64,000 bases of DNA from Arthrobacter sp. H-02-3 (GCF_003097355.1 NZ_PYUI01000002.1:248001-312000); one strand, 5' to 3'; counted from the stretch's first letter, positions 1 through 8,510 are shown. Numbers and translations are program-made. The notes: generated from the letters alone by a model not told the origin.

Positions 1-938
1 AGATCCTGCGCCGCCACAACGCCGGCGAGCTCACCGTGGACATCGTCACGGACCAGACCTCCGCACACGATCCCCTGAGCTACCTGCCCGAGGGCATCAC
101 GGTCGAGGAATGGCACCGCGAGGCCGCGGCGGACCCGGAAGGCTTCACGAAGAAGGCCCAGGCTTCCATGGCCAAGCACGTCCAGGCCATGGTCGAGTTC
201 CAGGATGCCGGCGCCGAGGTCTTCGACTACGGCAACTCCATCCGCGACGAGGCCCGCAAGGGCGGCTACAACCGCGCGTTTGAGTTCCCCGGCTTCGTCC
301 CGGCCTACATCCGCCCGCTGTTCTGCGAAGGCCTCGGCCCGTTCCGCTGGGTTGCCCTTTCCGGCGACCCCGAGGACATCGCGGTCACGGACAAGGCCAT
401 CAAGGAGCTCTTCCCCGAGAACAAGCACCTGCACCGCTGGATCGACGCCGCCGGTGAGCGCGTCGAATTCGAAGGCCTCCCGGCCCGCATCTGCTGGCTC
501 GGCTACGGCGAACGCGCCAAGGCCGGCCTGCTGTTCAACCAACTCGTCAAGGAAGGCAAGGTCAAGGCCCCCATCGTGATCGGCCGCGACCACCTCGACT
601 CCGGCTCCGTCGCCTCCCCGTACCGCGAAACCGAGGCCATGGCCGACGGCTCCGACGCGATCGCCGACTGGCCGCTGCTCAACGCACTGCTCAACACCGC
701 CTCCGGCGCCACGTGGGTCTCCATCCACCACGGCGGCGGCGTCGGCATCGGCCGCTCCATCCACGCCGGTCAGGTCTCCGTCGCCGACGGCACCGACCTC
801 GCCGCGGAAAAGCTCGCGCGCCTCCTCACCAACGACCCCGGTATGGGCGTCATCCGCCACGCCGACGCCGGCTACGACCGCGCCCTCGAGGTCGCCAAGG
901 AACGCGGCGTCCGCATCCCCATGACCGAGTCCCGCTAA
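1..938 (+). CDS. hutU: urocanate hydratase, 3' part (5' end outside window)
   Basis: Cytosolic urocanase converts urocanate to imidazolone propionate, the second step of histidine degradation. The reading frame is open from base 3, upstream of any start, so the gene begins before the window; about 312 C-terminal residues are present against roughly 550-560 for the whole enzyme. Typical urocanase segments are visible: [18 protein letters not shown], the [15 protein letters not shown] stretch, [19 protein letters not shown] and the glycine-rich NAD-site segment [17 protein letters not shown] near the C-terminus. hutH follows on the same strand after 116 bases that contain a strong palindrome, so the two genes may not be fully co-transcribed. 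The family assignment is firm. Confidence 0.96.
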   Translation, partial: ILRRHNAGELTVDIVTDQTSAHDPLSYLPEGITVEEWHREAAADPEGFTKKAQASMAKHVQAMVEFQDAGAEVFDYGNSIRDEARKGGYNRAFEFPGFVPAYIRPLFCEGLGPFRWVALSGDPEDIAVTDKAIKELFPENKHLHRWIDAAGERVEFEGLPARICWLGYGERAKAGLLFNQLVKEGKVKAPIVIGRDHLDSGSVASPYRETEAMADGSDAIADWPLLNALLNTASGATWVSIHHGGGVGIGRSIHAGQVSVADGTDLAAEKLARLLTNDPGMGVIRHADAGYDRALEVAKERGVRIPMTESR

Positions 939-951
939 CCCAGCCGCTAAA

Positions 952-1017
952 CCCGTCGATTGCTCCGTAAATGCCGTTCTGAGCCTTGAAAAGGGCAGAT
1001 GCGGAGCAATCGACGGG
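952..1017. repeat. palindromic intergenic element, family A copy 1
   Basis: Two perfect 16-base arms (952-967 and 1002-1017) flank a partly paired centre and form a long stem-loop between hutU and hutH. The arm core TCGATTGCTCC followed by RTAA recurs in the arms of the element at 23501-23558, so this looks like a dispersed repeat and not just a private terminator. It has no T tract. It could attenuate transcription from hutU into hutH or be a small non-autonomous palindromic repeat. Confidence 0.75.
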
Positions 1018-1054
1018 GGAACTTGGCTCAACCATCAGATTTAGGTAGATTTCA

Positions 1055-2647
1055 ATGACTCTCACAACCCACGAACCGCTCACCGTTACCCTCGGCTCCA
1101 GCGGCGTCACGCCCGAGGACGTCGTCGCCGTCGCCCGACACGACGCCAAGGTGACCATCTCGCAGGAAGCCCTGGACACCGTCGCCAAGGTCCGCGCCCA
1201 CATCGACGACCTCGCCCACAGCGAGGTCCCGGCGTACGGCATCTCCACCGGGTTCGGCGCGCTGGCCAACCGGCACATCCCCAACGAGCTGCGCACCCAG
1301 CTGCAGAAGTCGCTGATCCGCAGCCACGCCGCCGGCATGGGCCCGGCCGTGGAACGCGAAGTGGTCCGCGGCATCATGTTCCTGCGCGCCAAGACCCTCG
1401 CCTCCGGCCGCACTGGCGTCCGCCCCGTGGTCCTGCAGACCATGGTGGATGTCTTGAACGCCGGCATCACCCCGGTGGTCCGCGAATTCGGCTCGCTCGG
1501 CTGCTCCGGCGACCTCGCGCCGCTGTCCCACTGCGCCCTGGTCCTGATGGGCGAAGGCGAAGCGATGGGCCCCGATGGCGAGCTGTACGGCGCCAAGGGC
1601 GCGCGCCCCGTCGCCGAGCTCCTCGCCGCCCACGGCATTGAACCCGTCACCCTGGCCGAGAAGGAGGGTCTGGCGCTCGTCAACGGTACCGAGGGCATGC
1701 TGGGCATGCTGCTGATGGCCATCGCGGACATCCGCCAGCTGCTCACGACGGCGGACATCACCGCTGCGCTCAGCGTTGAGGCGCTGCTCGGCACGGACCA
1801 GGTGTTCCTGCCCGAGCTGCACGCCGCGCTCCGGCCGCACCCGGGTCAGGCCGCCTCCGCGGACAACATGCTCCGGGTCCTGTCCGACTCGCCGATCGTG
1901 GCCTCGCACCGGATCAACGACACCAAGGTCCAGGACGCCTACTCGCTGCGCTGCGCACCCCAAGTGGCCGGCGCCGTCCGCGACACGGTTGACCACGCAG
2001 CCCTGGTCGCCTCCCGCGAACTGGCCGCCGCGATCGACAACCCGGTGGTCCTGCCCGACGGCCGCGTCAGCTCCAACGGCAATTTCCACGGCGCCCCGGT
2101 GGCCTACGTGCTGGACTTCCTGGCCATCGCCGTCGCGGACCTGAGCTCCATTGCCGAGCGCCGGACCGACCGGATGCTGGACCCGGCACGCTCGCACGGA
2201 CTGCCGGCCTTCCTCGCCTCGGACCCCGGCGTCGACTCGGGCCTCATGATCGCCCAGTACACCCAGGCCGGCCTGGTGTCGGACAACAAGCGCCTGGCCG
2301 TCCCGGCGTCGGTGGACTCGATCCCGAGCTCGGCGATGCAGGAGGACCACGTCTCCATGGGGTGGCACGCGGCCCGCAAGCTCCGCCGCGCCGTCGAGAA
2401 CCTGCGCCGCGTTCTGGCGATCGAACTCGTGACCTCGGCCCGGGCGCTGGACATCCGCACCCAGGTCTCCGGCGGCGAACTGACGCCGGGCCCCGCGGGC
2501 ACTGCCGTGATTGCCGCGCTGCGCGACGTCGTCGACGGTCCCGGCACCGACAGGTTCCTGTCGCCGGAGCTCGAAGCGGCGGACGCCCTGGTGGCGTCGG
2601 GTGCGGTCCGGGCGGCGGCCGAATCGGCTGTTGGAAATCTCGCCTGA
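1055..2647 (+). CDS. hutH: histidine ammonia-lyase
   Basis: Deaminates L-histidine to trans-urocanate in the cytosol, the first step of histidine use. The 530 residues match the usual family length of about 510-530. Visible are the catalytic tyrosine segment YGISTGFG (Tyr61) and the MIO-cofactor loop GSLGCSGDLAPLSH with the self-cyclising tripeptide Cys150-Ser151-Gly152. The best-known enzymes carry Ala-Ser-Gly here; the serine and glycine needed for MIO formation are kept. The ATG at 1055 follows a weak TAGGTAG ribosome site. It lies downstream of hutU, but hutG sits 1.8 kb further on the opposite strand, so the pathway is split over at least two transcripts. Confidence 0.97.
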   Translation: MTLTTHEPLTVTLGSSGVTPEDVVAVARHDAKVTISQEALDTVAKVRAHIDDLAHSEVPAYGISTGFGALANRHIPNELRTQLQKSLIRSHAAGMGPAVEREVVRGIMFLRAKTLASGRTGVRPVVLQTMVDVLNAGITPVVREFGSLGCSGDLAPLSHCALVLMGEGEAMGPDGELYGAKGARPVAELLAAHGIEPVTLAEKEGLALVNGTEGMLGMLLMAIADIRQLLTTADITAALSVEALLGTDQVFLPELHAALRPHPGQAASADNMLRVLSDSPIVASHRINDTKVQDAYSLRCAPQVAGAVRDTVDHAALVASRELAAAIDNPVVLPDGRVSSNGNFHGAPVAYVLDFLAIAVADLSSIAERRTDRMLDPARSHGLPAFLASDPGVDSGLMIAQYTQAGLVSDNKRLAVPASVDSIPSSAMQEDHVSMGWHAARKLRRAVENLRRVLAIELVTSARALDIRTQVSGGELTPGPAGTAVIAALRDVVDGPGTDRFLSPELEAADALVASGAVRAAAESAVGNLA

Positions 2648-2798
2648 GAAGAAACAAAGTGCACTGCAGTTGAACATTTCCCGGCGCCCCCGAAATCTTT
2701 GGCGACACGGCCAGCGGGGGCCCGGGAACTGTAGTACAAATGGAAGTCCACACCAACGAAGTTGTGGCAAAGAACACATACAAAGGGGTAGAAGTTCA

Positions 2799-3035
2799 AT
2801 GAAAGCACGCGGCACGGTACTGTCCAGACGCCTTGCATCCGCAGCCACGGTTTCCGACTGGAGCGGCCTCCGGGTCGGCGAACGGGTCGAAATCGTCAAG
2901 CACGCACAGGTCATTGCGGCGGGTGAGGTTGAAGAAGTCTCACTGAGCGGCAACGTCCTCTGGCTGGTCCCCGCCGGGCCGTCCGAGACGCAGCTCTTCC
3001 TGCAGTCCGACGGCGTCCAGGTGCGCCGCGTCTAA
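2799..3035 (+). CDS. small conserved-looking hypothetical protein, 78 aa
   Basis: I do not recognise the family. The ATG at 2799 is chosen because an AAAGGGG ribosome site lies just upstream and the longer open frame runs back into hutH. The product has a basic N-terminus (MKARGTVLSRR), then a compact beta-rich part with alternating charged and hydrophobic residues (VGERVEIVKH, GEVEEVSLSGNVLWLVP, ETQLFLQSDGVQVRR), compatible with a small SH3-like barrel; no membrane segment or signal peptide. The upstream 150 bases are AT-richer and probably hold its own promoter, so it appears to be a separate unit. A strong hairpin follows at once. Confidence 0.7.
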   Translation: MKARGTVLSRRLASAATVSDWSGLRVGERVEIVKHAQVIAAGEVEEVSLSGNVLWLVPAGPSETQLFLQSDGVQVRRV

Positions 3036-3043
3036 CTCGCACG

Positions 3044-3105
3044 AGAAAGTCCCCGCCCTTCCCCGGCTCCGCACTGCGCGGTCCGGGAAGGGACGGGGAC
3101 TTTCT
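3044..3105 (+). terminator. long hairpin, probable terminator
   Basis: Nine bases after the 78-aa gene, arms 3044-3066 (AGAAAGTCCCCG start) and 3083-3105 pair over about 22 bases with a single bulged base. There is no T tract, as is common for actinobacterial terminators. The cupin gene converges from the right, so it may act in both directions. Confidence 0.7.
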
Positions 3106-3206
3106 GCGTTCGGGGTGGCGTTCCGGGAGGGCGTTCGACGGCCCCGGCACGGCCGGGACCGGACGCTGTCAGGCCCCGATGCGGCCGGCTCTGCCCCCGG
3201 CCGCGG

Positions 3207-3743
3207 CTAGCGCGCCGCAAATGGCGGCGGTCCCAACAGCACGATGCCGCCGTTCCTGCGGGCCGACTCCTGTACCTTGCTGAAGTCCATGGGGCCCGCC
3301 GGGGCGGAACCGTCCGCCGAGCCGCCGGACGAACCATCGGCAGAGTCGTCGGGGGAGAGTGGCGTGCTCGCATCCCAGTAGAAGGCCTCGCAGCAGCCGG
3401 GCGTGTGCAGGCAGAGCATCCGCGCGGAGTCGGACACCACCATGAACGCGTGGGGAACTCCCCGCGGCGCCACGGCGAGGCCGCCGGCGCCGATCCGGTG
3501 CTCCTCGCCGTCGACGTGCATGAGGATCTCGCCCTCGAGGATGAACATCGTCTCGTCCGAATCGGGGTGGCTGTGCAGCGGAGTCATCTTGCTGCCGGCC
3601 ATCTGGTCCTCGAAGAGCAGGAACGCCCCGCCGGTCTCCCCGGCCCTGGCTTTCCAGGTGTGAACTCCTCCACCGAAGAACCAGCGGCGCTCGCCCTGTC
3701 CTTTTGACCGGATGATGGTTGTCTGGCTGCTGACCGCTTCCAT
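3207..3743 (-). CDS. cupin-domain protein (quercetinase-like)
   Basis: A 178-residue single-cupin protein. The metal-binding motif is clear: PLHSHPDSDETMFILEGE gives His57, His59 and Glu64, with the second-motif histidine at His98 in PRGVPHAF. The C-terminal 50 residues are a Ser/Gly/Ala-rich tail (DDSADGSSGGSADGSAPAG) followed by a short conserved-looking end. Substrate unknown; such monocupins include dioxygenases, isomerases and sensors. The ATG at 3743 is preferred over an in-frame start at 3789 because the longer version would run through the shared operator. It is divergent from the TetR gene at 3814 and probably controlled by it. Confidence 0.85.
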   Translation of the reverse strand: MEAVSSQTTIIRSKGQGERRWFFGGGVHTWKARAGETGGAFLLFEDQMAGSKMTPLHSHPDSDETMFILEGEILMHVDGEEHRIGAGGLAVAPRGVPHAFMVVSDSARMLCLHTPGCCEAFYWDASTPLSPDDSADGSSGGSADGSAPAGPMDFSKVQESARRNGGIVLLGPPPFAAR

Positions 3744-3776
3744 GGGATCGCCTCTTCGGGATCGCTTCTGAGCAAG

Positions 3777-3798
3777 TTATGGGACTCATGTCCCATAA
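3777..3798. promoter_or_regulatory. perfect inverted repeat, likely TetR operator
   Basis: TTATGGGAC-TCAT-GTCCCATAA is a perfect 9-base inverted repeat around a 4-base centre, in the 70-base gap between the divergent cupin and TetR genes. Size, symmetry and position fit an autoregulatory TetR operator that represses both genes. Binding is inferred. Confidence 0.75.
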
Positions 3799-3813
3799 AA
3801 AGACTGGAGTACC

Positions 3814-4446
3814 ATGAATTCCATGTCAACCCCCTACAAGGACGCAGGCCGGACGGGCCAGAAGCGCCGCACGTTCGAGGCTCTGGTAGCGGCCGCCCGC
3901 GAGGCGGTGGCGGCGGGGGAAGCCCCGACAGTTGATGGCACAGCCGCAGCGGCCGGCGTCGCCCGGAGCACGGCCTACCGGTACTTCCCGAGCCAGCGCG
4001 AGCTCCTCGCCGCGGCCCACCCGGAAACGGTCCGGCAGTCCCTGCTGCCGGCGGACGCCCCCGAGGACCCCGCGGAGCGGCTGGACGCCGTGGTGCTGGA
4101 GTTCACCAGTCTGATCGTCAACACGGAGGCGCAGCAGCGCACCATGCTCAGGCTGTCCCTGGAACGCGACCCGGCGGAGCCGGCGCAGGCTCTGCCGCTG
4201 CGGCAAGGCCGGGCGATCGCCTGGATCGAGGAAGCGCTCGCTCCGCTCCAAGGGACGTTGTCAGGTCCCGGGATCCGGGCGCTGGCCCTGGCCGTGCGCA
4301 GCGCGATCGGCATTGAGGCCCTCGTCTGGCTGACGGACATCGGGGGACTCTCACGGGAGCAGGCCATGGAGTCGATGCGCTGGTCCGCGCAGGCACTTCT
4401 CCGGCAGGCCCTCGTGTCCGGGCCCCCGCCGGCGGCTGCCGGCTGA
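3814..4446 (+). CDS. TetR/AcrR-family transcriptional regulator
   Basis: A 210-residue regulator of normal TetR length. The N-terminal helix-turn-helix is at about residues 20-65, with the recognition part AAAAGVARSTAYRYFPSQREL (YRYF is the family hallmark). The C-terminal ligand-binding half is helical and unremarkable. An ATG at 3814 follows a GGAG ribosome site; a second in-frame ATG lies at 3823. It is divergent from the cupin gene and faces a perfect operator, so local autoregulation plus cupin control is likely. Its stop is only 3 bases from the stop of convergent hutG. The ligand is unknown. Confidence 0.9.
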   Translation: MNSMSTPYKDAGRTGQKRRTFEALVAAAREAVAAGEAPTVDGTAAAAGVARSTAYRYFPSQRELLAAAHPETVRQSLLPADAPEDPAERLDAVVLEFTSLIVNTEAQQRTMLRLSLERDPAEPAQALPLRQGRAIAWIEEALAPLQGTLSGPGIRALALAVRSAIGIEALVWLTDIGGLSREQAMESMRWSAQALLRQALVSGPPPAAAG

Positions 4447-4449
4447 CGC

Positions 4450-5412
4450 CTACCCCAGCAGCGTGTTGACCAGCCGGGCGGCCACCTTCGCGGTGCGGGC
4501 GTCGATGTCAAACTCGGGGTTCAGTTCGGCGACATCCAGGTGCAGGAGCTTCCCGCTCGCCGCGACCTGCCGGCACACGGCACTGATCACCGGAAGCGGC
4601 ACCCCGTACGCGGCCGGGGCGCTCACCCCGGGGGCCACCGAGGCCGGCAGCACGTCCAGATCGATCGTGAGGTACAGCGCGTCCACCTGCGCCAGGAACG
4701 CCGCCACAAACGCCTGGGCGGCCCCCGCCGAGCAGTCCTCGTCCAGCAGGTAGTCCACGCCGAGTTCCGCGGCGGTCCGGAACAGCGCCCGGGTGTTGTT
4801 CGGCTCGGAAATGCCGACGACGGCGTAGCGCAGTTCGCGGCCGGCGGCGGCTTCCGCGCGGGCCATCTGCAGGAACGGCGTGCCGGAACTGGGCACGGCC
4901 TCGTCACGGAGGTCGAAGTGGGCATCGAGGTTCAGCACGCCCACTCTCAGGCCCCCGCGTACGGCGGACGAACCGGCGACGCCGAGGTAGCTGGCGAACG
5001 CGGTTTCGTGGCCGCCGCCCAGAACGACCGGAAGCTGCCCGGCATCGATGAGCCGGGAGATGGCCTGCCCGGCGCGTGCCTGCCCGGTCTCCAGGGACTC
5101 ATCGCGCACGGTGACGTCGCCGGCGTCGAGCACGTCCCGGTTGAGGTGGAAGGCGAGCGGACCCAGGGCGGCCCTGATGGCGGCGGGAGCGGCCGCGGCG
5201 CCGGTGCGGCCCTTGTTGCGACGCACGCCCTCATCGCTGCCGAAGCCGAGGATGACGGCGGGCCGGGTCCGGGAGGAGTCCGTGGCCGGGTTTGCGGACG
5301 GGGTGTAGGGGGCCACGGCCTGCCACCAGCGCCGGTGCTCGGCGCCGTCGCCATCGAACCGTCCGGTCCAGGGCTGCGGCGGGACATCAACAGTGAGCGC
5401 AGAAGAATCCAT
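4450..5412 (-). CDS. hutG: formimidoylglutamase (ureohydrolase family)
   Basis: A manganese enzyme that hydrolyses N-formimidoyl-L-glutamate to glutamate and formamide, the last step of one histidine route. The 320 residues carry the three metal motifs of the arginase/agmatinase fold: GGGHETAFA, NLDAHFDLR (DxHxD) and TIDLDVLPAS (DxD). Arginase or agmatinase is a formal alternative, but the nearby hutU and hutH and the NLDAHFDLR motif favour HutG. It is transcribed opposite to hutUH and separated from them by the cupin/TetR pair, an unusual split of the pathway. The ribosome site GAGGTGAG precedes the ATG. Confidence 0.9.
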   Translation of the reverse strand: MDSSALTVDVPPQPWTGRFDGDGAEHRRWWQAVAPYTPSANPATDSSRTRPAVILGFGSDEGVRRNKGRTGAAAAPAAIRAALGPLAFHLNRDVLDAGDVTVRDESLETGQARAGQAISRLIDAGQLPVVLGGGHETAFASYLGVAGSSAVRGGLRVGVLNLDAHFDLRDEAVPSSGTPFLQMARAEAAAGRELRYAVVGISEPNNTRALFRTAAELGVDYLLDEDCSAGAAQAFVAAFLAQVDALYLTIDLDVLPASVAPGVSAPAAYGVPLPVISAVCRQVAASGKLLHLDVAELNPEFDIDARTAKVAARLVNTLLG

Positions 5413-5522
5413 GGTTCTAGCTCACCTCAGCCGGCACCCGAACACCAGCCGCTGCGCGCCGGGACTGTCCGGAATCCCGGAAACTCCACCCGCCGGGGCC
5501 AAACGGCGGCGGCCAAACAACA

Positions 5523-5587
5523 GCGCCGAGCTAGCGTTTCGCGGCAATGTTTTCGAAAAACACTGCCGCGAAATGTCAGCTCGGCGC
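5523..5587. repeat. palindromic intergenic element, family C
   Basis: Arms starting GCGCCGAGCT (5523) and ending AGCTCGGCGC (5587) pair over about 31 bases with a four-base internal mismatch; the inner parts TTTCGCGGCA and TGCCGCGAAA are perfect. The tip is AT-rich. It lies just downstream of the purine permease gene on the minus strand and could end that transcript before hutG. It shares no sequence with the family A or B palindromes. Confidence 0.7.
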
Positions 5588-5607
5588 ATGGAAAAGGCGG
5601 AGGGACC

Positions 5608-7050
5608 CTAGTGGATGCCGAGGGCCGCCTCGATCGGGCCGATCGCGAAGAACAGCGTGAACGCGGCAGCCACAACCCACATGAGCGGGTGCACCTCGCG
5701 GGCCCGGCCCTGGAACAGGCGGATCAGCACGAAGGTGATGAAGCCCGCGCCCAGGCCGTTGGCGATCGAGTAGGTGAACGGCATGAGGGTGAAGGTCAGG
5801 AACGCCGGAATCGCGATGCCCAAGTCCTGCCAGTCGATCTTGCCAACCTGCGAGACCATCATGAAGCCGACGATCACGAGGGCCGGGGCCACGGCCTCGA
5901 ATGGCACGAGGTTGATCAGCGGCGTGAAGAACATGGCCACGAGGAACAGCAGGCCCGTGACGATGGATGCCAGGCCGGTGCGGGCGCCTTCGCCGATGCC
6001 GGCGCCGGATTCGACGTAGATCTGGTTCGAGGAGACGGAAGCGCCGCCGCCGATGATCGCGCCGAGGGCGTCCACCTGCAGCACACGGTCAACGTTGGGG
6101 ATGTTGCCGTTCTTGTCGATCGTGCCGGCCTCGGTGGCCAGGCCCACCATGGTGCCCATGGCATCGAAGAAGATGCTGAGCAGGATCACGAAGGCCAGCA
6201 GGGTGGCGGCGACGAAGCCGAGGTGCTCAAAGGCGCCGAACGGGTTGGCTTTGCCGATCAGGGACAGGTCCGGGGCGGCCCACTCGGAGAACTTGGGCGC
6301 CACGAGGGACCAGCCCTGCGGGTTGTGGGTCTTGCCGTCGAAGCTGGGACCAATGTGCAGGGTGGATTCCAGGATCACGGACAGGATGGTCGAGGCGACG
6401 ATGCCGATCAGGATGGCGCCCTTGACCTTGCGCACCACCAGGGCGATGGTCAGGATCAGGCCGAAGACGAACACGAAGGTGGGCCAGCCCAGCAGCTTGC
6501 CGTCGAAGCCCAGGCCGACCGGAACGGTGGTGCCGGCGACATCCGGGATGCGGCGCACGAAGCCCGCATTGACAAGGCCGATCAGGGCGATGAAGAGGCC
6601 GATGCCGACCACGATCGCGGTCTTCAGCCCGTCGGGGACGGCCTTGAACACGGCCGTCCGGAAGCCGGTGAGGACCAGGATCAGCATGGTGATGCCGGAG
6701 AGCATCACCAGGCCCATCATGTCCGGCCAGGACAGCCCGGGGTTGGTGGCCACCGTGACGGCGACGAACGCGTTGACGCCGAGTCCGGTTGCCAGGGCAA
6801 AGGGATGCTTGGCCCACGCGCCCATGAGGATCGTGAGGATGCCGGCCACGAAGGCGGTGGTTGCGGCGACCGCGGGGAAGCCGAGCGTCGTGCCTGTCGA
6901 GTCGGGCCCGGAGAGGATCAGCGGGTTTAGCACCACGATGTAGCTCATGGCGAAGAACGTGGCGAACCCTCCGCGGATCTCGCGCGAGAAGTTCGACCCC
7001 CGCTCGGAAATCTTGAAATACCGGTCGAGTGCAGAGCCCTGCTTGAGCAT
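5608..7050 (-). CDS. NCS2-family purine permease (guanine/hypoxanthine type)
   Basis: A 480-residue inner-membrane permease of the AzgA/PbuG branch of the nucleobase-cation symporter-2 family. It starts FKISERGSNFSREIRGGFATFF followed by MSYIVVLNP, the characteristic N-terminus of this branch, and contains 12 or more hydrophobic helices and the motif ATEAGTIDKNGNIPNVDRVL before the NQIYVESGAGIGEGARTG segment. It should import guanine, hypoxanthine or adenine with protons. The ATG at 7050 has a GGAGG ribosome site 5-6 bases upstream. It is divergent from the copC-like gene and followed by a palindrome. Substrate choice within the branch cannot be read from the sequence. Confidence 0.92.
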   Translation of the reverse strand: MLKQGSALDRYFKISERGSNFSREIRGGFATFFAMSYIVVLNPLILSGPDSTGTTLGFPAVAATTAFVAGILTILMGAWAKHPFALATGLGVNAFVAVTVATNPGLSWPDMMGLVMLSGITMLILVLTGFRTAVFKAVPDGLKTAIVVGIGLFIALIGLVNAGFVRRIPDVAGTTVPVGLGFDGKLLGWPTFVFVFGLILTIALVVRKVKGAILIGIVASTILSVILESTLHIGPSFDGKTHNPQGWSLVAPKFSEWAAPDLSLIGKANPFGAFEHLGFVAATLLAFVILLSIFFDAMGTMVGLATEAGTIDKNGNIPNVDRVLQVDALGAIIGGGASVSSNQIYVESGAGIGEGARTGLASIVTGLLFLVAMFFTPLINLVPFEAVAPALVIVGFMMVSQVGKIDWQDLGIAIPAFLTFTLMPFTYSIANGLGAGFITFVLIRLFQGRAREVHPLMWVVAAAFTLFFAIGPIEAALGIH

Positions 7051-7159
7051 TAGTCCTCCGGGAGTGATGGGTGTTGCCTAAATCCTATTGGGAGCCCCGC
7101 GGCCAACCCTTTGTTTTCGCCTAGTCTGTAAGGAAGACAACACTAGGAGTAGCCTGCCC

Positions 7160-7777
7160 ATGCGCCCTGTCCGACACCTTTTGAGTGCCCTGCTGGGCGC
7201 CGTCGTCTTTGCGGCCGTCCTGCTGGGAGCCGTCGGCCCGGCGTCGGCGCACGATACCGCGGAGTCCACGAGCCCGGCCTCCGGAGCCACCGTGGCCACA
7301 CCTCCGGACAAGGTCTCCGTCACGTTCAACCACAATCCGCTGGCCCTGGGCTCGGAGATCCTGGTCAACGACGCCACGGGCGCCAACTGGGCGGACGGTT
7401 CCGTGGAGATCGTGGACAACGTCGCTTCACAGAAACTAAAGTCCGGCGCCCCTGCAGGGCTTTACACCGTGCGGTGGCGGGTGGCCAGCTCCGACGGCCA
7501 CCCGATCGAGGGCAGCTTCACATTCACCGCCACCGCCGCCGCATCGGGCACGACGGCGGCTTCCGCAGTCCCAACGATGGGCACCGCCCAGCCGGGCGCA
7601 ACGCAGGCGCCGGCCCCGGTGCCGGATGCATCGCAGCCGTTTCCCTGGAGCGTCATGGGCTTCGTCGCGGTGGGGGTCGGCATCCTGGTGGCCCTGGGCC
7701 TGATGGCCAAACGCCGCCTCACCCCGGACGCGGACAGCGAAACCGCCGACGACTCAGGCAGCGACGCCGACAGCTGA
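7160..7777 (+). CDS. CopC-domain copper-binding secreted protein with C-terminal anchor
   Basis: A 205-residue exported protein. A signal peptide (MRPVRHLLSALLGAVVFAA...) ends at PASA, which would leave His as the first mature residue (HDTAESTSP), as in CopC proteins where that histidine ligates copper. The CopC fold covers about residues 33-130, with the conserved end WRVASSDGHPIEGSFTF. A Thr/Ala/Pro linker leads to one transmembrane helix (VMGFVAVGVGILVALGLMA) and an acidic tail. The start at 7160 is chosen because TAGGAGT sits 10 bases upstream; a longer frame from 7088 would put non-signal sequence first. It probably handles Cu(II) at the membrane surface. No copD partner is adjacent. Confidence 0.88.
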   Translation: MRPVRHLLSALLGAVVFAAVLLGAVGPASAHDTAESTSPASGATVATPPDKVSVTFNHNPLALGSEILVNDATGANWADGSVEIVDNVASQKLKSGAPAGLYTVRWRVASSDGHPIEGSFTFTATAAASGTTAASAVPTMGTAQPGATQAPAPVPDASQPFPWSVMGFVAVGVGILVALGLMAKRRLTPDADSETADDSGSDADS

Positions 7778-7783
7778 ACCAAA

Positions 7784-7850
7784 AGCAACGCGGGATCAGT
7801 TATGACCCACCCGGCGCCCTCTGATAGGCCATAACTGACCCCGCGTTGCT
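7784..7850. terminator. palindromic element, family B; bidirectional terminator
   Basis: Arms 7784-7804 and 7830-7850 (AGCAACGCGG start) match at 20 of 21 positions around a 25-base loop. The element sits exactly between the convergent copC-like and FAD-protein genes and touches the latter's stop codon, so it can end both transcripts. Confidence 0.75.
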
Positions 7851-8487
7851 AAGCGGGAGCCGCCAGGGCGAAGCCGCCCGGCAGGAGCGTGGGGAGGCCA
7901 TCCGGGTAGACCTTGGCGGAGATCGCCTGCCCCACCACCTTGGCCTGGCGCAGGACCTCCTTGGGCGTGGGGGTAATGAGTTCGCCGACCCCCACGAGGT
8001 ACATCCCGAGGGCATGCATCGCCGCCATGAGGTTCTGTCCGGCCGCCATGCCGAGTTGCGAGAGCATGCGGCGCAGCTGGCTGTGGGCGCAGCGGGTCAG
8101 GACGAGGTGGTCGGCCAGGAGGACACCGCCGGGGGTCTGGACTGCCCACTGTTCGGTGGGGGCCCCGTCGGCCCCGGCCTCAAGGTGGTCCAGCTGCAGG
8201 GCCCGGATGTTGTTCCGCACATCGAGCTTGTGGCTTGCCGCGTAATTGCGCAGGTGCCGCAGGATTTCGTTGCGCTCCTTCAGGCTCGCGGCATCCGCCG
8301 CGTCGCAGCGCTGGAGCGAGGAGGTGTTGGCCGGATGGCCGGACCCCAGAAGGTCCAGCCCGTCCACAATGATGGACGCGACGCCGCGGCGCTGGAGCTC
8401 GCTGGCCACAGCCAGCCCGGACAGACCCGTCCCGATGACTACGGCCGTAGTCCGCTCAATCCCGCCGTACAAAGGCATGCTCGACAC
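7849..8487 (-). CDS. short FAD/NAD(P)-binding Rossmann protein
   Basis: About 212 residues. A dinucleotide-binding motif GTGLSGLAVASELQRRG lies right at the N-terminus, followed by VDG at the end of beta-2, typical of thioredoxin-reductase-like flavoproteins. The rest (NNIRALQLDH, TPGGVLLADHLVL) resembles the FAD half of such enzymes, but the protein lacks the second nucleotide-binding domain and any CxxC pair, so it is much shorter than the usual 300+ residues. I take the GTG at 8487 as start: AGGAGG lies 9 bases upstream, while the longer frame to 8610 would begin with non-homologous-looking sequence. Function unknown; a regulatory or partner-dependent flavoprotein is possible. Confidence 0.65.
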   Translation of the reverse strand: MSSMPLYGGIERTTAVVIGTGLSGLAVASELQRRGVASIIVDGLDLLGSGHPANTSSLQRCDAADAASLKERNEILRHLRNYAASHKLDVRNNIRALQLDHLEAGADGAPTEQWAVQTPGGVLLADHLVLTRCAHSQLRRMLSQLGMAAGQNLMAAMHALGMYLVGVGELITPTPKEVLRQAKVVGQAISAKVYPDGLPTLLPGGFALAAPA

Positions 8488-8510
8488 TGCAGGGTTCCTC
8501 CTCGAAATGG

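Noticed and set aside
1052-2953. Long minus-strand open frame (633 codons) opposite hutH
   Set aside because: It is the antisense shadow of a GC-rich gene: Arg/Gly/Val/Asp-rich, no recognisable domain, and hutH on the other strand is certain.
4540-6930. 796-codon plus-strand frame opposite hutG and the purine permease
   Set aside because: It crosses two genuine minus-strand genes, their intergenic palindrome and a ribosome site; composition is the typical shadow type.
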